Shown piece after piece: positions 1 through 10,680 of a stretch of 64,000 bases of DNA. Under the pieces are notes generated by a model that was not told the DNA's origin, did no database searches, and saw only the letters and a list, made by a program, of their open reading frames with translations. Position numbers and translations under genes: made by a program. The first letter of the stretch is position 1; every line of letters begins with the position of its first letter. Source of the DNA: Bathymodiolus japonicus methanotrophic gill symbiont (GTDB lineage Bacteria > Pseudomonadota > Gammaproteobacteria > Methylococcales > Methylomonadaceae); assembly GCF_019721995.1 (NCBI RefSeq), contig NZ_BLYC01000008.1:101713-165712 (forward strand), in the 5' to 3' direction.

Positions 1-278
1 CGGTTTAAGCGATTTTTTGTCGAAAAATTCTCTTTAAAATCAATGGTGTTTTTTTTGAAAGTTTTGTAGTGCCATTTATATTATTTTTGTCGATAAATTC
101 ATTGACTTTTGTCAAAAAAATCATCATTATTTGAGTGTAATCTACATGCGACAAAAATACTCTAAAAAATCCAACGTTTTATACAAAAACACAAAATCTG
201 TAGTGCCAACTGGCTACTTTTTAAAATTTCAACCAATTGATTTATAACAACTACATCATCAATAGTGACGAAGATGGG
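1..278 (+). repeat. M319 element, copy 1 (left end outside window)
   Basis: This is the visible 278 bp of a 319-bp AT-rich element that recurs complete at 51203-51521, 51976-52294 and 62581-62899. Its right end is the terminal repeat GTGACGAAGATGGG at 265-278. TTAG follows at 279-282, the right half of a 4-bp target duplication. The host is the 3' end of an IS4-A transposase: the sequence after the element matches 14290 onward. It has no coding potential. Confidence 0.85.
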
Positions 279-366
279 TTAGGGCCAACAGCATCATTAA
301 AGTATTGTTCTACTGGGTGAAGGTAAGAGTTTGATGGCAATGGGATGGAAAAACTTGAACATCGAG
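279..366 (+). mobile_element. IS4-A right-end fragment
   Basis: This is the last part of an IS4-A copy (transposase C-terminus, then the AAACTTGAACATCGAG terminal repeat ending at 366). It is nearly identical to 14293-14378 and 2236-2323. M319 interrupts it on the left. TAATA at 367-371 fits the right half of a 5-bp target duplication in the adjoining IS3 element. Confidence 0.8.
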
Positions 367-792
367 TAATAATAAATTAAGCGAATATGAGCAACTTGCT
401 ATTTTAATGACCTGTAATGAGGACGAGTATGCCAATTTACCACCGAGTCAAATCGTCCCTATCCTGGCAGACAAAGGCATCTACATTGCCTCCGAATCAT
501 CATTTTATCGAGTGTTGCATAAAGCAGAACAAGTCACACATAGAGGGCGGGCTAAAGAGCGCAAAAACACCTCCAAGCCAACGAGTTATATCGCAGAAAA
601 AGCGAACCAGGTATGGACGTGGGATATCAGCTACATGCCAACACCCATCGTGGGTCAGTTCTACTATTTATATATGATAGAGGACATTTATAGCCGAAAA
701 ATAGTCGGGGCTGAAGTGTATGAACAAGAAAGTGGCGAAGATGCCGCTACACTACTTGAGCGTAGCCTATTAAAGGAAAAAATGATGTATAA

Positions 793-2323
793 CTCGATGT
801 TCAAGTTTTTGATATTGAGAAGGTAAAATCAGGTATTCTGAGGTTGTTGTAATTTTATCGGTGTAAGCCCATGTTAATGAATGCCCCAGCCACCTTTATC
901 CAGAGCTATATTGACGATTTAAATGATGCGCTCAATCAGCTAAAACCCGGAGCCGCTTTGACACGGATTCAAGCCGCTTGGTTGGGCACTTGTTTAACGG
1001 GCATACTGCTAATGAACTCTGTTTGCTGGGCTAAGTTTGAGCGAGCAAGCCTTGGAGATTGCAAAGTAGCCGCATTATCCTGGGTGTTTCGTAAAGCAAG
1101 TATACCCTGGGACTGGTTGCTACGGGTGAGTGTGGTCTTAATTTTAAAACGTTATGGCATTACTGAAGGTGTGTTGGCCTTTGATGAATCAGACCGAGCA
1201 CGATCTAAGTCTACAAAACGTATTTATAAGGTTTACAAGCAGAAACACAAAGGCTCCGGCGGGTATGTTAATGGACAAACGATAGTATTATTGCTGCTAG
1301 TTACCTCATCCATTACAGTGCCTGTCGGTTTTTTCTTTTATATGCCGGATCCAGCCTTAAAGCAGTGGGATAAAGAAGATAAACGGTTGAAAAAGAGCGG
1401 TATAGCAAAAAAAGATCGGCCTATTAAGCCTGAACGTGACAGTGCCTACCCAACCAAAACAGAGATTGCATTAGGCTTATTAAAAGAGTTTAAAGTTGCG
1501 CATAGCCTGATTAAAATTAAAGGCGTACTGGCTGATGCGCTGTATGGTGAAAAAGCCTTTATGGACGAAGCCGCTAAAGAATCTGGAGGCTCGCAGGTGA
1601 TTAGCCAATTACGTAAAAACCAAAATATTGAATATAGAGGTAGAATAAGGTCAGTCGAGAGCTACTTTAATTCGATTAACAAAGGCATTGATCAGATAAT
1701 ACGTGTACGTGGCGGAAAAGAGATTAAAGTGACTGTCAGCAGTGCACGATTAAAGGTGAGTTCACACAGTAAAAAACGCTTTGTCATTGCCTTAAAATAT
1801 GACGGTGAAAACGACTATCGCTATTTAGTGGCGACAGACCTGACTTGGCGCACACAAGATATTATTCAAGCCTATACGTTGAGATGGCTGATTGAGGTTT
1901 TCTTTGAGGACTGGAAACTTTATGAAGGATGGGGGCGTGAGGCCAAACAATTAGATGAAGAGGGATCAAGCCGTGGCCTGATTCTGAGTCTTTTGTTTGA
2001 CCATTGCCTTCTCCTTCACCCAGAGCAAATAGCCCGCATTGAAAGCAAACTACCTGCGTATACCGTAGGAAGCTTACAGCGCAAGTCTCAAATGGATGTA
2101 CTGCTTGAGTTCATCACGTCATTGCTAGAGTTTCCAGATCCTGGTGATAAGCTGAAAGAGTTAGGTGAATTAATAAAGGATGTGTTTCAACTGATGCCAT
2201 CAGGAAAACATATGATTGGCAGAGATTTAGGGCGCTTAGAGCCAACACCATCATTAAAGTATTGTTCTGCTGGGTGAAGGTAAGAGTTTGATGGCAATGG
2301 GATGGAAAAACTTGAACATCGAG
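793..2323 (+). mobile_element. IS4-A, complete copy
   Basis: A 1531-bp insertion sequence bounded by perfect inverted ends CTCGATGTTCAAGTTTTT and AAAAACTTGAACATCGAG. It is flanked by the 5-bp direct repeat TATAA (788-792 and 2324-2328). It carries one uninterrupted transposase gene and is the only copy in the window that looks fully intact. Other copies lie at 29017-30806 and 58701-60511 (each with a structured-repeat insertion), with fragments at 279, 13391 and 21773. Confidence 0.93.
871..2277 (+). CDS. IS4-family transposase (IS4-A), intact
   Basis: A 468-residue DDE transposase that would catalyse cut-and-paste movement of IS4-A and, by shared ends, probably the M152 elements. The IS4 signature Y(2)R(3)E(6)K is visible near residue 335 (YTLRWLIEVFFEDWK), with candidate catalytic aspartates in AFDESDRAR (about residue 108) and LADALYG (about residue 222). 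The start ATG at 871 lies 78 bp inside the element, and the stop at 2275-2277 is 46 bp from the right end, as expected for a single-gene IS. Broken copies at 30 kb and 59 kb differ from it by only a few residues, implying recent spread. Family placement rests on the signature; the subgroup is unknown. Confidence 0.9.
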   Translation: MLMNAPATFIQSYIDDLNDALNQLKPGAALTRIQAAWLGTCLTGILLMNSVCWAKFERASLGDCKVAALSWVFRKASIPWDWLLRVSVVLILKRYGITEGVLAFDESDRARSKSTKRIYKVYKQKHKGSGGYVNGQTIVLLLLVTSSITVPVGFFFYMPDPALKQWDKEDKRLKKSGIAKKDRPIKPERDSAYPTKTEIALGLLKEFKVAHSLIKIKGVLADALYGEKAFMDEAAKESGGSQVISQLRKNQNIEYRGRIRSVESYFNSINKGIDQIIRVRGGKEIKVTVSSARLKVSSHSKKRFVIALKYDGENDYRYLVATDLTWRTQDIIQAYTLRWLIEVFFEDWKLYEGWGREAKQLDEEGSSRGLILSLLFDHCLLLHPEQIARIESKLPAYTVGSLQRKSQMDVLLEFITSLLEFPDPGDKLKELGELIKDVFQLMPSGKHMIGRDLGRLEPTPSLKYCSAG

Positions 2324-2797
2324 TATAACCCATTGGTGCTCCATTCTGATAATGGCGCACCAATGAAATCACTCACCTTGCGCAGCAAAATGTATGATTT
2401 AAACTTAACCAGCTCATACAGCCGCCCACGAGTGAGTAATGACAACCTTTATTCTGAAGCTTTGTTTAGAACGGTAAAGTATTGTCCTGACTGGCCTGGC
2501 AGTGGCTTTGATAGTCTTGATGAAGCCCGGGAATGGGTAGGTAACTTTGTCGAATGGTATAACAACGAGCACCGGCACAGCAAAATAAAATTCGTCACAC
2601 CTGCGGAACGACATGAAGGAAAAGACAAAAATATTCTTGAAATGCGAGATAAATTATATCTCCAGAAGAAAAAAGAAAAACCTTCCAGATGGTCTGGCTC
2701 AACCAGAAACTGGGATGCTACAGGGCCAGTTTCATTAAATCCTGACAGGACTGATGAAGCGGCTTAAATAATTTAGGCGAAAACTATCTTGAAAAAC

Positions 2798-3497
2798 ACC
2801 GCGGTGTGTACGAAAACAAGGGCATCAAATTTAACGTGGTGGATTACCGTGATCCAGAAACCGGAAAACTTCACCGGTTTGTGACAACCTTGCCAATGAC
2901 TATTAACCCTGGAACCATTGCCATGCTGTATTTCAAGCGATGGACGATTGAAAAGACATTCAATAACACTAAAACTCGATGTTCAAGTTTTTTAACTGAT
3001 TGATTTTATTGACAATTTTACTGACAAAGAAAGCATCAACATCATTGTAAATCAATACTTATAAAACAAAGCCGTAAAAATTTACTTTTCTTAGCCCAGT
3101 TATAGCTGAAAACTTGAACATCGAGTAAAAGTAATTTCAAGGAAACTAAAGCTTGGTCTTCCAATACCCGCTCACTTGAAAATCAAATGCGCCTGACTGA
3201 AATGAGCTATAATTTAATGCGCGTGTTTGAAGAGATTTCAAAAACACAACAGCCAGAATTGATTCATCCATCGGATAAAAAATATAGCGAGGATCTGGAG
3301 ATAAGGCAGCAACAGGCCCAAAAACGAGATCGTTTTGTGAATCCATTATTTTTCCAGGCAAGAATATCCCGTATCAGCTCGTATACCATTCGAGCAGTTC
3401 AAAACTCAATAATAACAGGAATGTCTTTACAGTGCTTTATGAGCTCTCTTGTGGCGAGGTTAGTTTCACGGCCTCAATTGATAGGGGAACACTGATG
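2798..3497 (+). pseudogene. IS4-B transposase, 3' fragment
   Basis: This matches the last third of the IS4-B transposase (complete frame at 44924-46222), including the YFKRWTIEKTF signature, and ends at the GGGGAACACTGATG terminal repeat at 3497. It lacks the 5' two thirds, being fused to the right end of an IS3 element near 2798. M152 also interrupts it at 2975-3125. Non-functional. Confidence 0.85.
2975..3125 (+). repeat. M152 MITE, copy 1
   Basis: A 151-bp non-coding element with inverted ends CTCGATGTTCAAGTTTT and AAACTTGAACATCGAG, the same ends as IS4-A. It is flanked by the 5-bp duplication TAAAA (2970-2974, 3126-3130). The uninterrupted target is present at 45851. The body is unrelated to the IS4-A transposase. 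Other copies lie at 19553-19704 and 43910-44061. Confidence 0.9.
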
Positions 3498-3898
3498 TTT
3501 TTTTTTCATCAAATGTATACATGTGAAAAATATTTTTTGCTATATCCAATCCAATTACGCTATTATTCATGTCGGGCTCCTCTTTGCTCCGTTATTACTC
3601 TTAGGTGCATTATGACACTGTTGGTGGGAGAGGAGTCCATATCATCAGCCTACGGTGTAGCTCATTGTTTACAATAGCGGTAAGGTTTAATTTATTGCCG
3701 GTGAGTAAGATAGAAATTTATACAAATAGAGTGCAGATACAGATGAAAATATATAAGCAAAGTCCATGTTTATATAGCTTGCAAGCACAGACTAACCGCG
3801 TACCCCTATAAAGGAGGGTATTAAGCTAAGGGTTCTCTATCTTGAAAGTACAGTGACTAAACTGATTAGACATAACCGTTCTACTGGAGTTAATAAAC
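3498..3898. other. Intergenic region upstream of aldehyde dehydrogenase
   Basis: About 400 bp between the IS4-B end and the aldehyde dehydrogenase start. I see no convincing gene. A GGAG ribosome-binding site lies at 3885-3888, ten bases before the ATG. The region presumably holds the promoter of that gene, but no clear -35/-10 pair or operator stands out. Confidence 0.5.
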
Positions 3899-5419
3899 AT
3901 GATTTACGCAGCACCGAATACAACTGAAAGTAAGGTCGACTTTAAGCAACGCTATGGAAATTTTATCGGGGGGGAATGGGTTCCGCCTGTGAAAGGGCAA
4001 TATTTCGAGAATAAAAGTCCTGTCAATGGGCAGGTATTTTGTGAAATCCCACGCTCTACTGAGGAAGATATCAATCTGGCTCTGGATGCTGCGCATCAGG
4101 CAAAAGAAGCCTGGGGAAAAACGTCGGTGACCGCAAGATCAAATATTTTATTGAAGGTTGCAGATCGTATTGATGCAAACCTGGAAAAACTCGCCGTTGC
4201 TGACACCTGGGATAACGGCAAAGCAGTACGTGAAACGTTGGCGGCGGATGTGCCTTTATGTGCAGATCACTTTCGTTATTATGCAGGCTGCATGCGAGCC
4301 CAGGAAGGGTCTATTGGTGAAATCGATGAAAATACCGTGGCGTATCATTTTCATGAGCCATTGGGCGTAGTCGGACAGATTATTCCGTGGAACTTCCCGT
4401 TGCTGATGGCTTGCTGGAAACTAGCGCCTGCTCTGGTGACTGGTAATTGCGTGGTGATGAAACCCGCTGAGCAAACGCCTGCGTCCATTCTGATCTTAAT
4501 AGAAATTATTGGCGATTTATTACCTGCCGGGGTACTGAATATTGTTAATGGCTTTGGCGCTGAGGCAGGACAGGCTCTTGCAACGAGTACACGTATTGCT
4601 AAAATTGCCTTTACCGGATCGACTCCGGTGGGCGAACATATTCTTAAGTGTGCTGCGGAAAATATTATCCCATCGACTGTAGAGTTGGGTGGTAAATCGC
4701 CAAATATTTTCTTTGCCGATGTACTAGATCAGGAAGACGAATTTGTTAGTAAATGCATCGAGGGGGCAGTGCTGGCATTTTTCAATCAGGGTGAAGTTTG
4801 TACCTGCCCGTCAAGATTATTGGTAGAAGAGTCTATCTATGATGAATTTATAGAAAAAGTGATCGTCCGGGCAGAGCAAATCAAACGCGGTAATCCTCTG
4901 GACACTGAAACCATGGTTGGTGCCCAGGCATCAAAGGAACAGTTCGACAAGATATTGAGTTATGTTGAAATTGGCAAACAGGAAGGCGCTAAACTCTTGA
5001 TGGGTGGTAAGATTGCTGAACTGGGAGGGGATCTGAAGGATGGCTATTATATTCAGCCGACAGTGATGCAGGGAAATAATAAAATGCGCATCTTTCAGGA
5101 AGAAATTTTTGGCCCCTTTATCTCGGTAACGACCTTTAAAGGTGAAGCCGAAGCGCTGGCGATTGCCAATGATACCGAATTTGGTTTAGGTGCAGGTCTG
5201 TGGACCCGTGATATGAACCTCGCCTATCGTATGGGACGCGGTATTCAGGCAGGGCGAGTTTGGACCAACTGCTACCATCATTATCCGGCTCATGCGGCAT
5301 TTGGTGGTTATAAAAAGTCAGGCATTGGTAGAGAGACGCATAAAATGATGCTGGATCACTATCAGCAAACCAAGAATATGCTAGTCAGTTATGACATTAA
5401 TCCATTGGGCTTTTTCTAA
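3899..5419 (+). CDS. exaC: NAD-dependent aldehyde dehydrogenase, ExaC/AldB type
   Basis: A 506-residue aldehyde dehydrogenase, the same length as ExaC. It would oxidise acetaldehyde or another short aldehyde to the acid in the cytoplasm. The general-base Glu lies in ELGGKSPN (about residue 262) and the catalytic Cys in GEVCTCPSR (about residue 300). The PWNFP motif near residue 163 and the [12 protein letters not shown] segment near the C-terminus are typical of the family. The start is fixed by GGAG at 3885-3888. Acetyl-CoA synthetase follows on the same strand, 430 bp away across an S295 element, so the two could together convert an aldehyde to acetyl-CoA downstream of a PQQ alcohol dehydrogenase. 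That pathway role is inferred; no alcohol dehydrogenase is in the window. Confidence 0.88.
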   Translation: MIYAAPNTTESKVDFKQRYGNFIGGEWVPPVKGQYFENKSPVNGQVFCEIPRSTEEDINLALDAAHQAKEAWGKTSVTARSNILLKVADRIDANLEKLAVADTWDNGKAVRETLAADVPLCADHFRYYAGCMRAQEGSIGEIDENTVAYHFHEPLGVVGQIIPWNFPLLMACWKLAPALVTGNCVVMKPAEQTPASILILIEIIGDLLPAGVLNIVNGFGAEAGQALATSTRIAKIAFTGSTPVGEHILKCAAENIIPSTVELGGKSPNIFFADVLDQEDEFVSKCIEGAVLAFFNQGEVCTCPSRLLVEESIYDEFIEKVIVRAEQIKRGNPLDTETMVGAQASKEQFDKILSYVEIGKQEGAKLLMGGKIAELGGDLKDGYYIQPTVMQGNNKMRIFQEEIFGPFISVTTFKGEAEALAIANDTEFGLGAGLWTRDMNLAYRMGRGIQAGRVWTNCYHHYPAHAAFGGYKKSGIGRETHKMMLDHYQQTKNMLVSYDINPLGFF

Positions 5420-5437
5420 GTCTTATTGCTAGGCGAC

Positions 5438-5777
5438 CGCTGAAAATCAGGGAAACGGAGCCTAAGCGAAGTGATGATTTTTAGTCCGCGATAGCCGTAG
5501 GGCCGTTATTTTGTCGGAGTCTGAGCGTTAGCGAAGGTGGAGACAAAATAAAAGGCCATCCGACACGGCGTCAAGTCATTTGGAGCCTATGTTCCGACCC
5601 CTTGTTGGGTCGGAACGAGGTGACGAGGACGAATCGGGGCCGCCGGAGGCATAAGTGGTCGCGTTAAGTTTTTGCTGCTTGCTTGGGCTGGGATGCCCAA
5701 AACAAGCTTTCGCAAAAATAGCGACTCCCCGAGGCTGGGATGCCCAAAACAAGCTTTCGCAAAAATAGCGACTCCCC
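5438..5777 (+). repeat. S295 structured repeat with duplicated tail
   Basis: The first 295 bp (5438-5732) match the other S295 copies. It begins CGCTGAAAATC and contains paired arms: CTGAAAATCA with TGATTTTTAG, a GACAAAATAAAAGGCC stem with its partner, and CCGACCC with GGGTCGG. Here the last 45 bp are repeated once more (5733-5777). The base four positions upstream of the left end is C (5434), as in every copy. It fills most of the gap between the aldehyde dehydrogenase and acs. Confidence 0.88.
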
Positions 5778-5850
5778 AATGATAAGTGTATACCACGCTG
5801 AGCGTGGGAATGAAAAATGTGTCATGCTAGTCGTGACCTGAGGAATAAAA

Positions 5851-7803
5851 ATGTCTAAACATCAAACCTATGCAAGCGAGAGTTATCCGGTTAAAGCAAA
5901 TATCGCTGCAAAAGCACATATTAATAATGAGCAATATTTAGCTTTATATAAGCAATCTATTGATCAGCCTGAAGTTTTTTGGGCAGAACAAGCAGAGCAA
6001 TTTTTGGATTGGCACAAACTCTGGGATAAAGTGACGGATTATGACTATCATCAGGGAAAAATCAGCTGGTTTGAGGGAGCCGAGCTTAATGTCAGTGTTA
6101 ATTGCCTGGATAGACATCTGGCAACGAGAGGCGATCAGGTCGCTTTAATCTGGGAAGGTGATAACCCTGCTAATGATAAAAAAATGACTTATCGGGAACT
6201 ACATACGGAAGTGTGTCAGTTTGCCAATGTTTTAAAAGCTCAAGGTGTAAAGAAAGGGGATCGGGTGTGTATTTATTTACCCATGATTATCGAAGCGGCA
6301 GCGGTGATTTTAGCCTGCACTCGAATAGGTGCAGTACATTCGATAGTGTTTGGCGGTTTTTCCGCTGAGGCACTCAAAGACAGGATTAATGACTCTGAGT
6401 GCACCGCCGTTGTGTGTGCAGATGAAGGCTACCGTGGTGGCAAAATCATCCCTATTAAAGCTGTCGTAGATACTACACTGGAATCCTGTCCCGGAGTACA
6501 AAGGGTTATCGTCGTAAAAAATACAGGTAACTCTGTTGCATGGCAGGACGAGCGTGATATCTGGTATCATCAGACGATGGCTGAAGCCTCGACCGAGTGT
6601 GAACCCGTATGGATGGATGCCGAAGACCCACTATTTATTTTGTATACTTCCGGCTCAACGGGTAAGCCTAAAGGTTTATTGCATACCACAGGTGGTTACT
6701 TGTTATATGCAGCGATTACGCATAAATACATCTTTGATTATCAGGAAGGTGAAATCTACTGGTGTACTGCCGATATTGGTTGGGTTACCGGACATACCTA
6801 TATGATTTACGGGCCTTTATGCAATGGCGCAACAACTTTATTATTTGAAGGTGTACCGACTTACCCGGATGCCAGTCGATTCTGGCAAGTGGTCGATAAA
6901 CATCAGGTGAATATTTTCTATACCGCACCCACGGCATTAAGGGCTTTAATGGCAGTAGGTGATCAATATTTAGAGAATACTCAACGAAGCAGTTTGCGTA
7001 TTCTGGGTTCAGTAGGCGAGCCAATTAACCCGGAAGCTTGGGAGTGGTATTATGAACTTGTGGGTAAGGCAAATTGCCCGATTGTGGATACCTGGTGGCA
7101 GACAGAAACCGGTGGTATCTTGATTACACCACTGCCGGGCGCGTCGGAATTACTACCTAGTTCGGCTACACGACCTTTCTTTGGAGTGAAACCGGCTATT
7201 TTAAGCAATGAAGGGCAAGTCATAGATGATGACTCAGAAGGAGTGTTGGTATTAGAGCGGCCCTGGCCAGGACAGGCACGCAGCATTTATGGCGATCATC
7301 AACGTTTTATCGATACCTATTTTAAAAGTTATCCGGGGTATTATTTTACCGGAGATGGCGCGCGATGTGATGAGCAGGGCTATTACTGGATTACCGGTCG
7401 AGTTGATGATGTGATTAATGTATCTGGCCATCGTATGGGAACGGCCGAAGTTGAAAGTGCGCTGGATGAGCACCCATTAGTAGCGGAATCTGCCGTAGTG
7501 GGCTATCCGCATGATATTAAAGGGCAGGGCATTTATGCCTATGTCACATTGAATGTTGGTACTGAAGGTACTGAAGAATTAAAGAAAGAGTTAGTTAAAT
7601 TAGTACGTGCCGACATCGGTCCTATTGCGACTCCGGATATTATTCAATGGGCACCGCAATTGCCAAAAACCCGCTCCGGGAAAATTATGCGTCGCATATT
7701 GCGCAAAGTTGCTGCGAATGAGATTGACAGCTTGGGTGATACTTCAACTCTAGCAGACCCAAGCGTAGTTGAAAGTATTATTGCTAATCGGTTTAATCGA
7801 TAG
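5851..7803 (+). CDS. acs: Acetyl-CoA synthetase
   Basis: A 650-residue AMP-forming acetate:CoA ligase, the standard length for Acs, converting acetate, ATP and CoA to acetyl-CoA in the cytoplasm. The family P-loop [11 protein letters not shown] lies near residue 264, the WWQTETGG acyl-adenylate motif near residue 415, and the C-terminal [11 protein letters not shown] carries the catalytic lysine (about residue 610) that is acetylated in regulated homologues. The start ATG has a GAGG-type site about 8 bp upstream. With the upstream aldehyde dehydrogenase it forms a plausible route from acetaldehyde to acetyl-CoA. An S280 element begins 30 bp after the stop and may affect mRNA ending or stability. 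Confidence 0.96.
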   Translation: MSKHQTYASESYPVKANIAAKAHINNEQYLALYKQSIDQPEVFWAEQAEQFLDWHKLWDKVTDYDYHQGKISWFEGAELNVSVNCLDRHLATRGDQVALIWEGDNPANDKKMTYRELHTEVCQFANVLKAQGVKKGDRVCIYLPMIIEAAAVILACTRIGAVHSIVFGGFSAEALKDRINDSECTAVVCADEGYRGGKIIPIKAVVDTTLESCPGVQRVIVVKNTGNSVAWQDERDIWYHQTMAEASTECEPVWMDAEDPLFILYTSGSTGKPKGLLHTTGGYLLYAAITHKYIFDYQEGEIYWCTADIGWVTGHTYMIYGPLCNGATTLLFEGVPTYPDASRFWQVVDKHQVNIFYTAPTALRALMAVGDQYLENTQRSSLRILGSVGEPINPEAWEWYYELVGKANCPIVDTWWQTETGGILITPLPGASELLPSSATRPFFGVKPAILSNEGQVIDDDSEGVLVLERPWPGQARSIYGDHQRFIDTYFKSYPGYYFTGDGARCDEQGYYWITGRVDDVINVSGHRMGTAEVESALDEHPLVAESAVVGYPHDIKGQGIYAYVTLNVGTEGTEELKKELVKLVRADIGPIATPDIIQWAPQLPKTRSGKIMRRILRKVAANEIDSLGDTSTLADPSVVESIIANRFNR

Positions 7804-7832
7804 GTGCTTCGATTGATGCATAATATTTCCCC

Positions 7833-8112
7833 CGCTGAAAATCATGGAAACGGAGCTTAGCGAAGTGGTGATTTTTAGTCCCTGATAGGCGACAGGGCAA
7901 TTTGCTGATTCGACGTGTGCTAGCAGCACGCGAGAGGAGCAAGAATTGCATTCCGAATAGCCGTCCAGCCAGTGAGGTAGTAATGACGAAGCGGCTTTTG
8001 TGCGTAGTCGTTGCGGACGCAGGGCGTTCAGGGCATCTCCCATCCGCTGCGTAGGTGAACGAATTATGGCGACAGGAGTCCCGGAATTTCGTGAGGTAGC
8101 ATGGCGCGCCTG
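7833..8112 (+). repeat. S280 structured repeat
   Basis: A 280-bp copy beginning CGCTGAAAATC and ending GGCGCGCCTG. The 5' hairpin pairs CTGAAAATCA with TGATTTTTAG, and a second small hairpin is GTGCT-AGC-AGCAC. Upstream bases CCCC put C at -4. The 110 bp between this copy and the next S260 copy (8113-8222) holds a GGAGGGTT/AACCCTCC hairpin and no gene. Confidence 0.92.
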
Positions 8113-8222
8113 TCTTTTTGCAGGAGGGTTAGGGTCGATTTAATAACAATATCCTCAACCCTCCTTTCCAAAAGGGAGGTGAACCTCAGTTTCTAGAGAT
8201 CCGCACCTCAGGGTTGCTCAAG

Positions 8223-8482
8223 CGCTGTCAGCCCCGGACGGGCTGATAGTCTCCAGAAGGCGCAGGGAAATTTGCCAATCCGAAGTGCGCGATAGCGCGC
8301 GAGGGAGGCTAAAATTTTATCCCGAATAGCCGTAGAGCCATTTGTGGTAGCCATGACTGAGCTGCTTTGTGCTCAGTCTGTGGCGGACGCAGGGCGGCTG
8401 GAGCATCTCCTATTCGCTGCGTAGGTGAACGAATTACGGCGACAGGAGTCCCGGAATTTCGTGAGGTAGCATGGCGCGCCTG
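8223..8482 (+). repeat. S260 structured repeat
   Basis: An exact-length 260-bp copy beginning CGCTGTCAGCCCC and ending GGCGCGCCTG. The 5' hairpin pairs CTGTCAGCCC with GGGCTGATAG. It lies 41 bp upstream of the recJ start, so it probably separates recJ from its original promoter or supplies part of its 5' leader. C occupies position -4. Confidence 0.93.
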
Positions 8483-8523
8483 TAACTTATTGCACATTCC
8501 TCAGCCAAAAATAGACATAGCAC

Positions 8524-10269
8524 ATGCATTATCACGGAATTACAAAAAAAATTGTCGAACGCCCATTGCTAGGTCGAGTTGCAGGAGTGTCAGAGCAAAA
8601 CCCGATCCTCAAGCGTATTTATCTGGCGCGGGGTATCAAGTTCGATACCGACCTGCAGCGCGGCCTGGCACAACTGCCCTCACCCTGGTTATTAACGGGT
8701 ATGGAGGAAATGGTGGTGTACTTAATCAACGCCATTGAGCAGCAAAAGAAAATCATCATCGTTGCTGATTTTGATGCCGATGGCGCAACGAGTTGTACAG
8801 TGGCTATGCAAGGTTTTCAATTGCTGGGAGCAGAAAATATAGATTTTATCGTGCCCAATCGCTTTGAATATGGCTATGGCCTAACGCCTGAAATCGTTGA
8901 ACTGGTGATAGCAAAACAGGCGGATGTGCTAGTCACGGTAGACAATGGAATTTCCAGTCTGGCAGGTGTTGAAGTCGCAAAGCAGGCAGGAATACAGGTG
9001 CTAGTGACGGACCATCATTTGCCTGGCGAGAAATTACCTGATGCAGATGCTATTGTAAATCCTAACCTGCCAGATGATGAATTTCCCAGTCGCGCGCTGG
9101 CAGGTGTTGGCGTTATGTTTTATATTTTAATGGCGATGCGTAGTCGTATGCGTGAGCAGGGCTGGTTTGTCACACGTAATATAGCTGAACCCAACCTGGC
9201 CCAATTACTGGATCTGGTGGCTTTAGGTACTGTTGCAGATGTAGTGGCTCTGGATCAGGTTAATCGTATACTGGTACATCAGGGGTTATTGCGAATCAGG
9301 TCTGCTAATGGTCATGTGGGCATTAAAGCACTGGTTGAAATAGCAGGGAAACATTTACCTAGCCTGGTATCCTCTGATTTAGGCTTTGCCATAGGACCAC
9401 GGCTGAATGCCGCAGGGCGCATGGATGATATGAGCATCGGTATTCAGTGCCTGTTGTCAGATGACGTTATACATGCAAAACAACTAGCGCAACAAATGGA
9501 CGATCTAAATGTTGAGCGGCGCGAGGTGGAAGGGCAAATGAAGCAGGAGGCGATGTGCTTATTAAAAGATATGCATGCCCTGGATGAACAGCACTTAACG
9601 GCGGGTGTGTGTATTTATAATGAAGACTGGCATCAGGGCGTCATTGGTATTTTGGCATCACGAATTAAAGACCGCTTAAACCGACCGGTGATTGCATTTG
9701 CCAATGCTGGTAATGGTGAAATAAAAGGCTCGGCACGTTCCATTCCCTGGGTGCATATTAGAGATGTACTCAGTGATATTGCCGTTGCGCATCCAAAAGT
9801 GCTGCAGAAATTTGGTGGGCATGCGATGGCAGCAGGATTAAGTCTGCAATTACATGATTACCCCGCGTTTATGCTGGCTTTTGATAAGGCGGTAGAGCAA
9901 CGGCTGGTGGATGTGGATTTAGACCAGAAAGTTTATACCGATGGCGAGTTGACGGATGCTGAAATGACCATTGGTTTTTGTGAGTTATTAAAAAATGCTG
10001 GTCCCTGGGGGCAGGAATTTCCAGAGCCATTATTTCATGGCGTATTCGATGTAGTCCAGTCCCGGGTTGTCGGCCAGCAGCATCTGAAACTGGTTTTACG
10101 CAAGCCTGATAGCGAATTATTAGTCGATGCGATTGCCTTTTTCGTCGAGCGCCCAGAATACTGGCTAGGTATCCGCCAGGTTAAAATCGCCTATAAATTA
10201 GATATCAATGAATACAAAGGTCAGCGCAGTATACAATTTATTATCGATTATATAGAAAAGCTGGTATAA
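8524..10269 (+). CDS. recJ: Single-stranded-DNA-specific exonuclease RecJ
   Basis: A 581-residue DHH-family nuclease that degrades ssDNA 5' to 3' in recombinational and mismatch repair. Catalytic motifs are seen in order: VADFDADGATS (about residue 80), TVDNGISS (about 140), TDHHLPG (about 162), then the FAIGPRLNAAGRMDD block, the DHHA1 region GVIGILASRIKDR and GGHAMAAGLSL. Length and motif order match the family. No strong ribosome-binding site precedes the ATG; the MHYHGITKKI beginning is plausible for RecJ. The adjacent S260 insertion just upstream may have altered its expression. Confidence 0.95.
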   Translation: MHYHGITKKIVERPLLGRVAGVSEQNPILKRIYLARGIKFDTDLQRGLAQLPSPWLLTGMEEMVVYLINAIEQQKKIIIVADFDADGATSCTVAMQGFQLLGAENIDFIVPNRFEYGYGLTPEIVELVIAKQADVLVTVDNGISSLAGVEVAKQAGIQVLVTDHHLPGEKLPDADAIVNPNLPDDEFPSRALAGVGVMFYILMAMRSRMREQGWFVTRNIAEPNLAQLLDLVALGTVADVVALDQVNRILVHQGLLRIRSANGHVGIKALVEIAGKHLPSLVSSDLGFAIGPRLNAAGRMDDMSIGIQCLLSDDVIHAKQLAQQMDDLNVERREVEGQMKQEAMCLLKDMHALDEQHLTAGVCIYNEDWHQGVIGILASRIKDRLNRPVIAFANAGNGEIKGSARSIPWVHIRDVLSDIAVAHPKVLQKFGGHAMAAGLSLQLHDYPAFMLAFDKAVEQRLVDVDLDQKVYTDGELTDAEMTIGFCELLKNAGPWGQEFPEPLFHGVFDVVQSRVVGQQHLKLVLRKPDSELLVDAIAFFVERPEYWLGIRQVKIAYKLDINEYKGQRSIQFIIDYIEKLV

Positions 10270-10397
10270 GCCCAATGCAGGTAGGCTCACGTAGGCCGGA
10301 ATAGCGCAGCGTTTTCCGGCACAAACGCACCAAACAAAAGAGCATCCTCAAGCTTCTGGTAAACGCCGTATTGTTGCAGGTTCGTTGTGTTTACGTA

Positions 10398-10601
10398 CTG
10401 AAGTTTACCAATTATTGAGTAGCTGAAATACACAATGCTGGTGTATCGAGGTTTATTTTAGGTGGTTTTGCCATGTTTATAGCAAACCCCTACTTAATTC
10501 CCCTTAGGCAATAGCATTTGAAACGAATGAAAAGACTATTTTTTTCATATAGTTGTAGCATAGTTTCAATTTTACCATAAATAATTATTGGGAAACTTCA
10601 G
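10398..10601 (-). repeat. M204 MITE
   Basis: A 204-bp non-coding element with inverted ends CTGAAGTTT(A/C)CCAAT and ATTGGGAAACTTCAG, flanked by the perfect 8-bp duplication TTTACGTA (10390-10397, 10602-10609). Other copies: 16285, 18977, 34404, 39949, 55860, and fragments at 28404 and 46225. Orientation is relative to the 39949 copy, taken as plus. Confidence 0.92.
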
Positions 10602-10680
10602 TTTACGTATTTCGTGCATTTTTTATGGTCAAGGCTGCGCTATTTCACCCTACGTCTGGCTAAATTTTTTTGGCTCTAAG

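Larger units (their letters stand above)
407..2767 (+). pseudogene. IS3-family OrfB transposase, split by IS4-A
   Basis: This is the DDE (rve) integrase of an IS3-family element, near-identical to the uninterrupted 274-residue version at 11276-12100. The frame is read at 407-792, broken by a complete IS4-A at 793-2323 with TATAA on both sides, and resumes at 2329-2767. Motifs include WTWDISYM (first Asp), LHSDNG (second Asp) and the C-terminal WYNNEHRHS block. The upstream OrfA is missing because an IS4-A fragment replaces it. The IS3 right end reads GGCGAAAACTATC near 2778-2790. No intact product is possible. Confidence 0.85.

Noticed and set aside
5587..5796. Repeated ORFs in S295 (RGVAIFAKACFGHPSPSKQQ and ESLFLRKLVLGIPAQASSKN)
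   Set aside because: Two overlapping frames are open across the same hairpins, and they read into different flanks. No evidence of translation.
8367..8738. Recurring ORF beginning MCSVCGGRRAAGASPIRC in every S260 copy
   Set aside because: It starts at TTG inside the repeat, has no consistent ribosome-binding site, runs out of the element into unrelated flanks in each copy, and follows the hairpin arms. It is an open frame produced by a structured repeat, not a gene.
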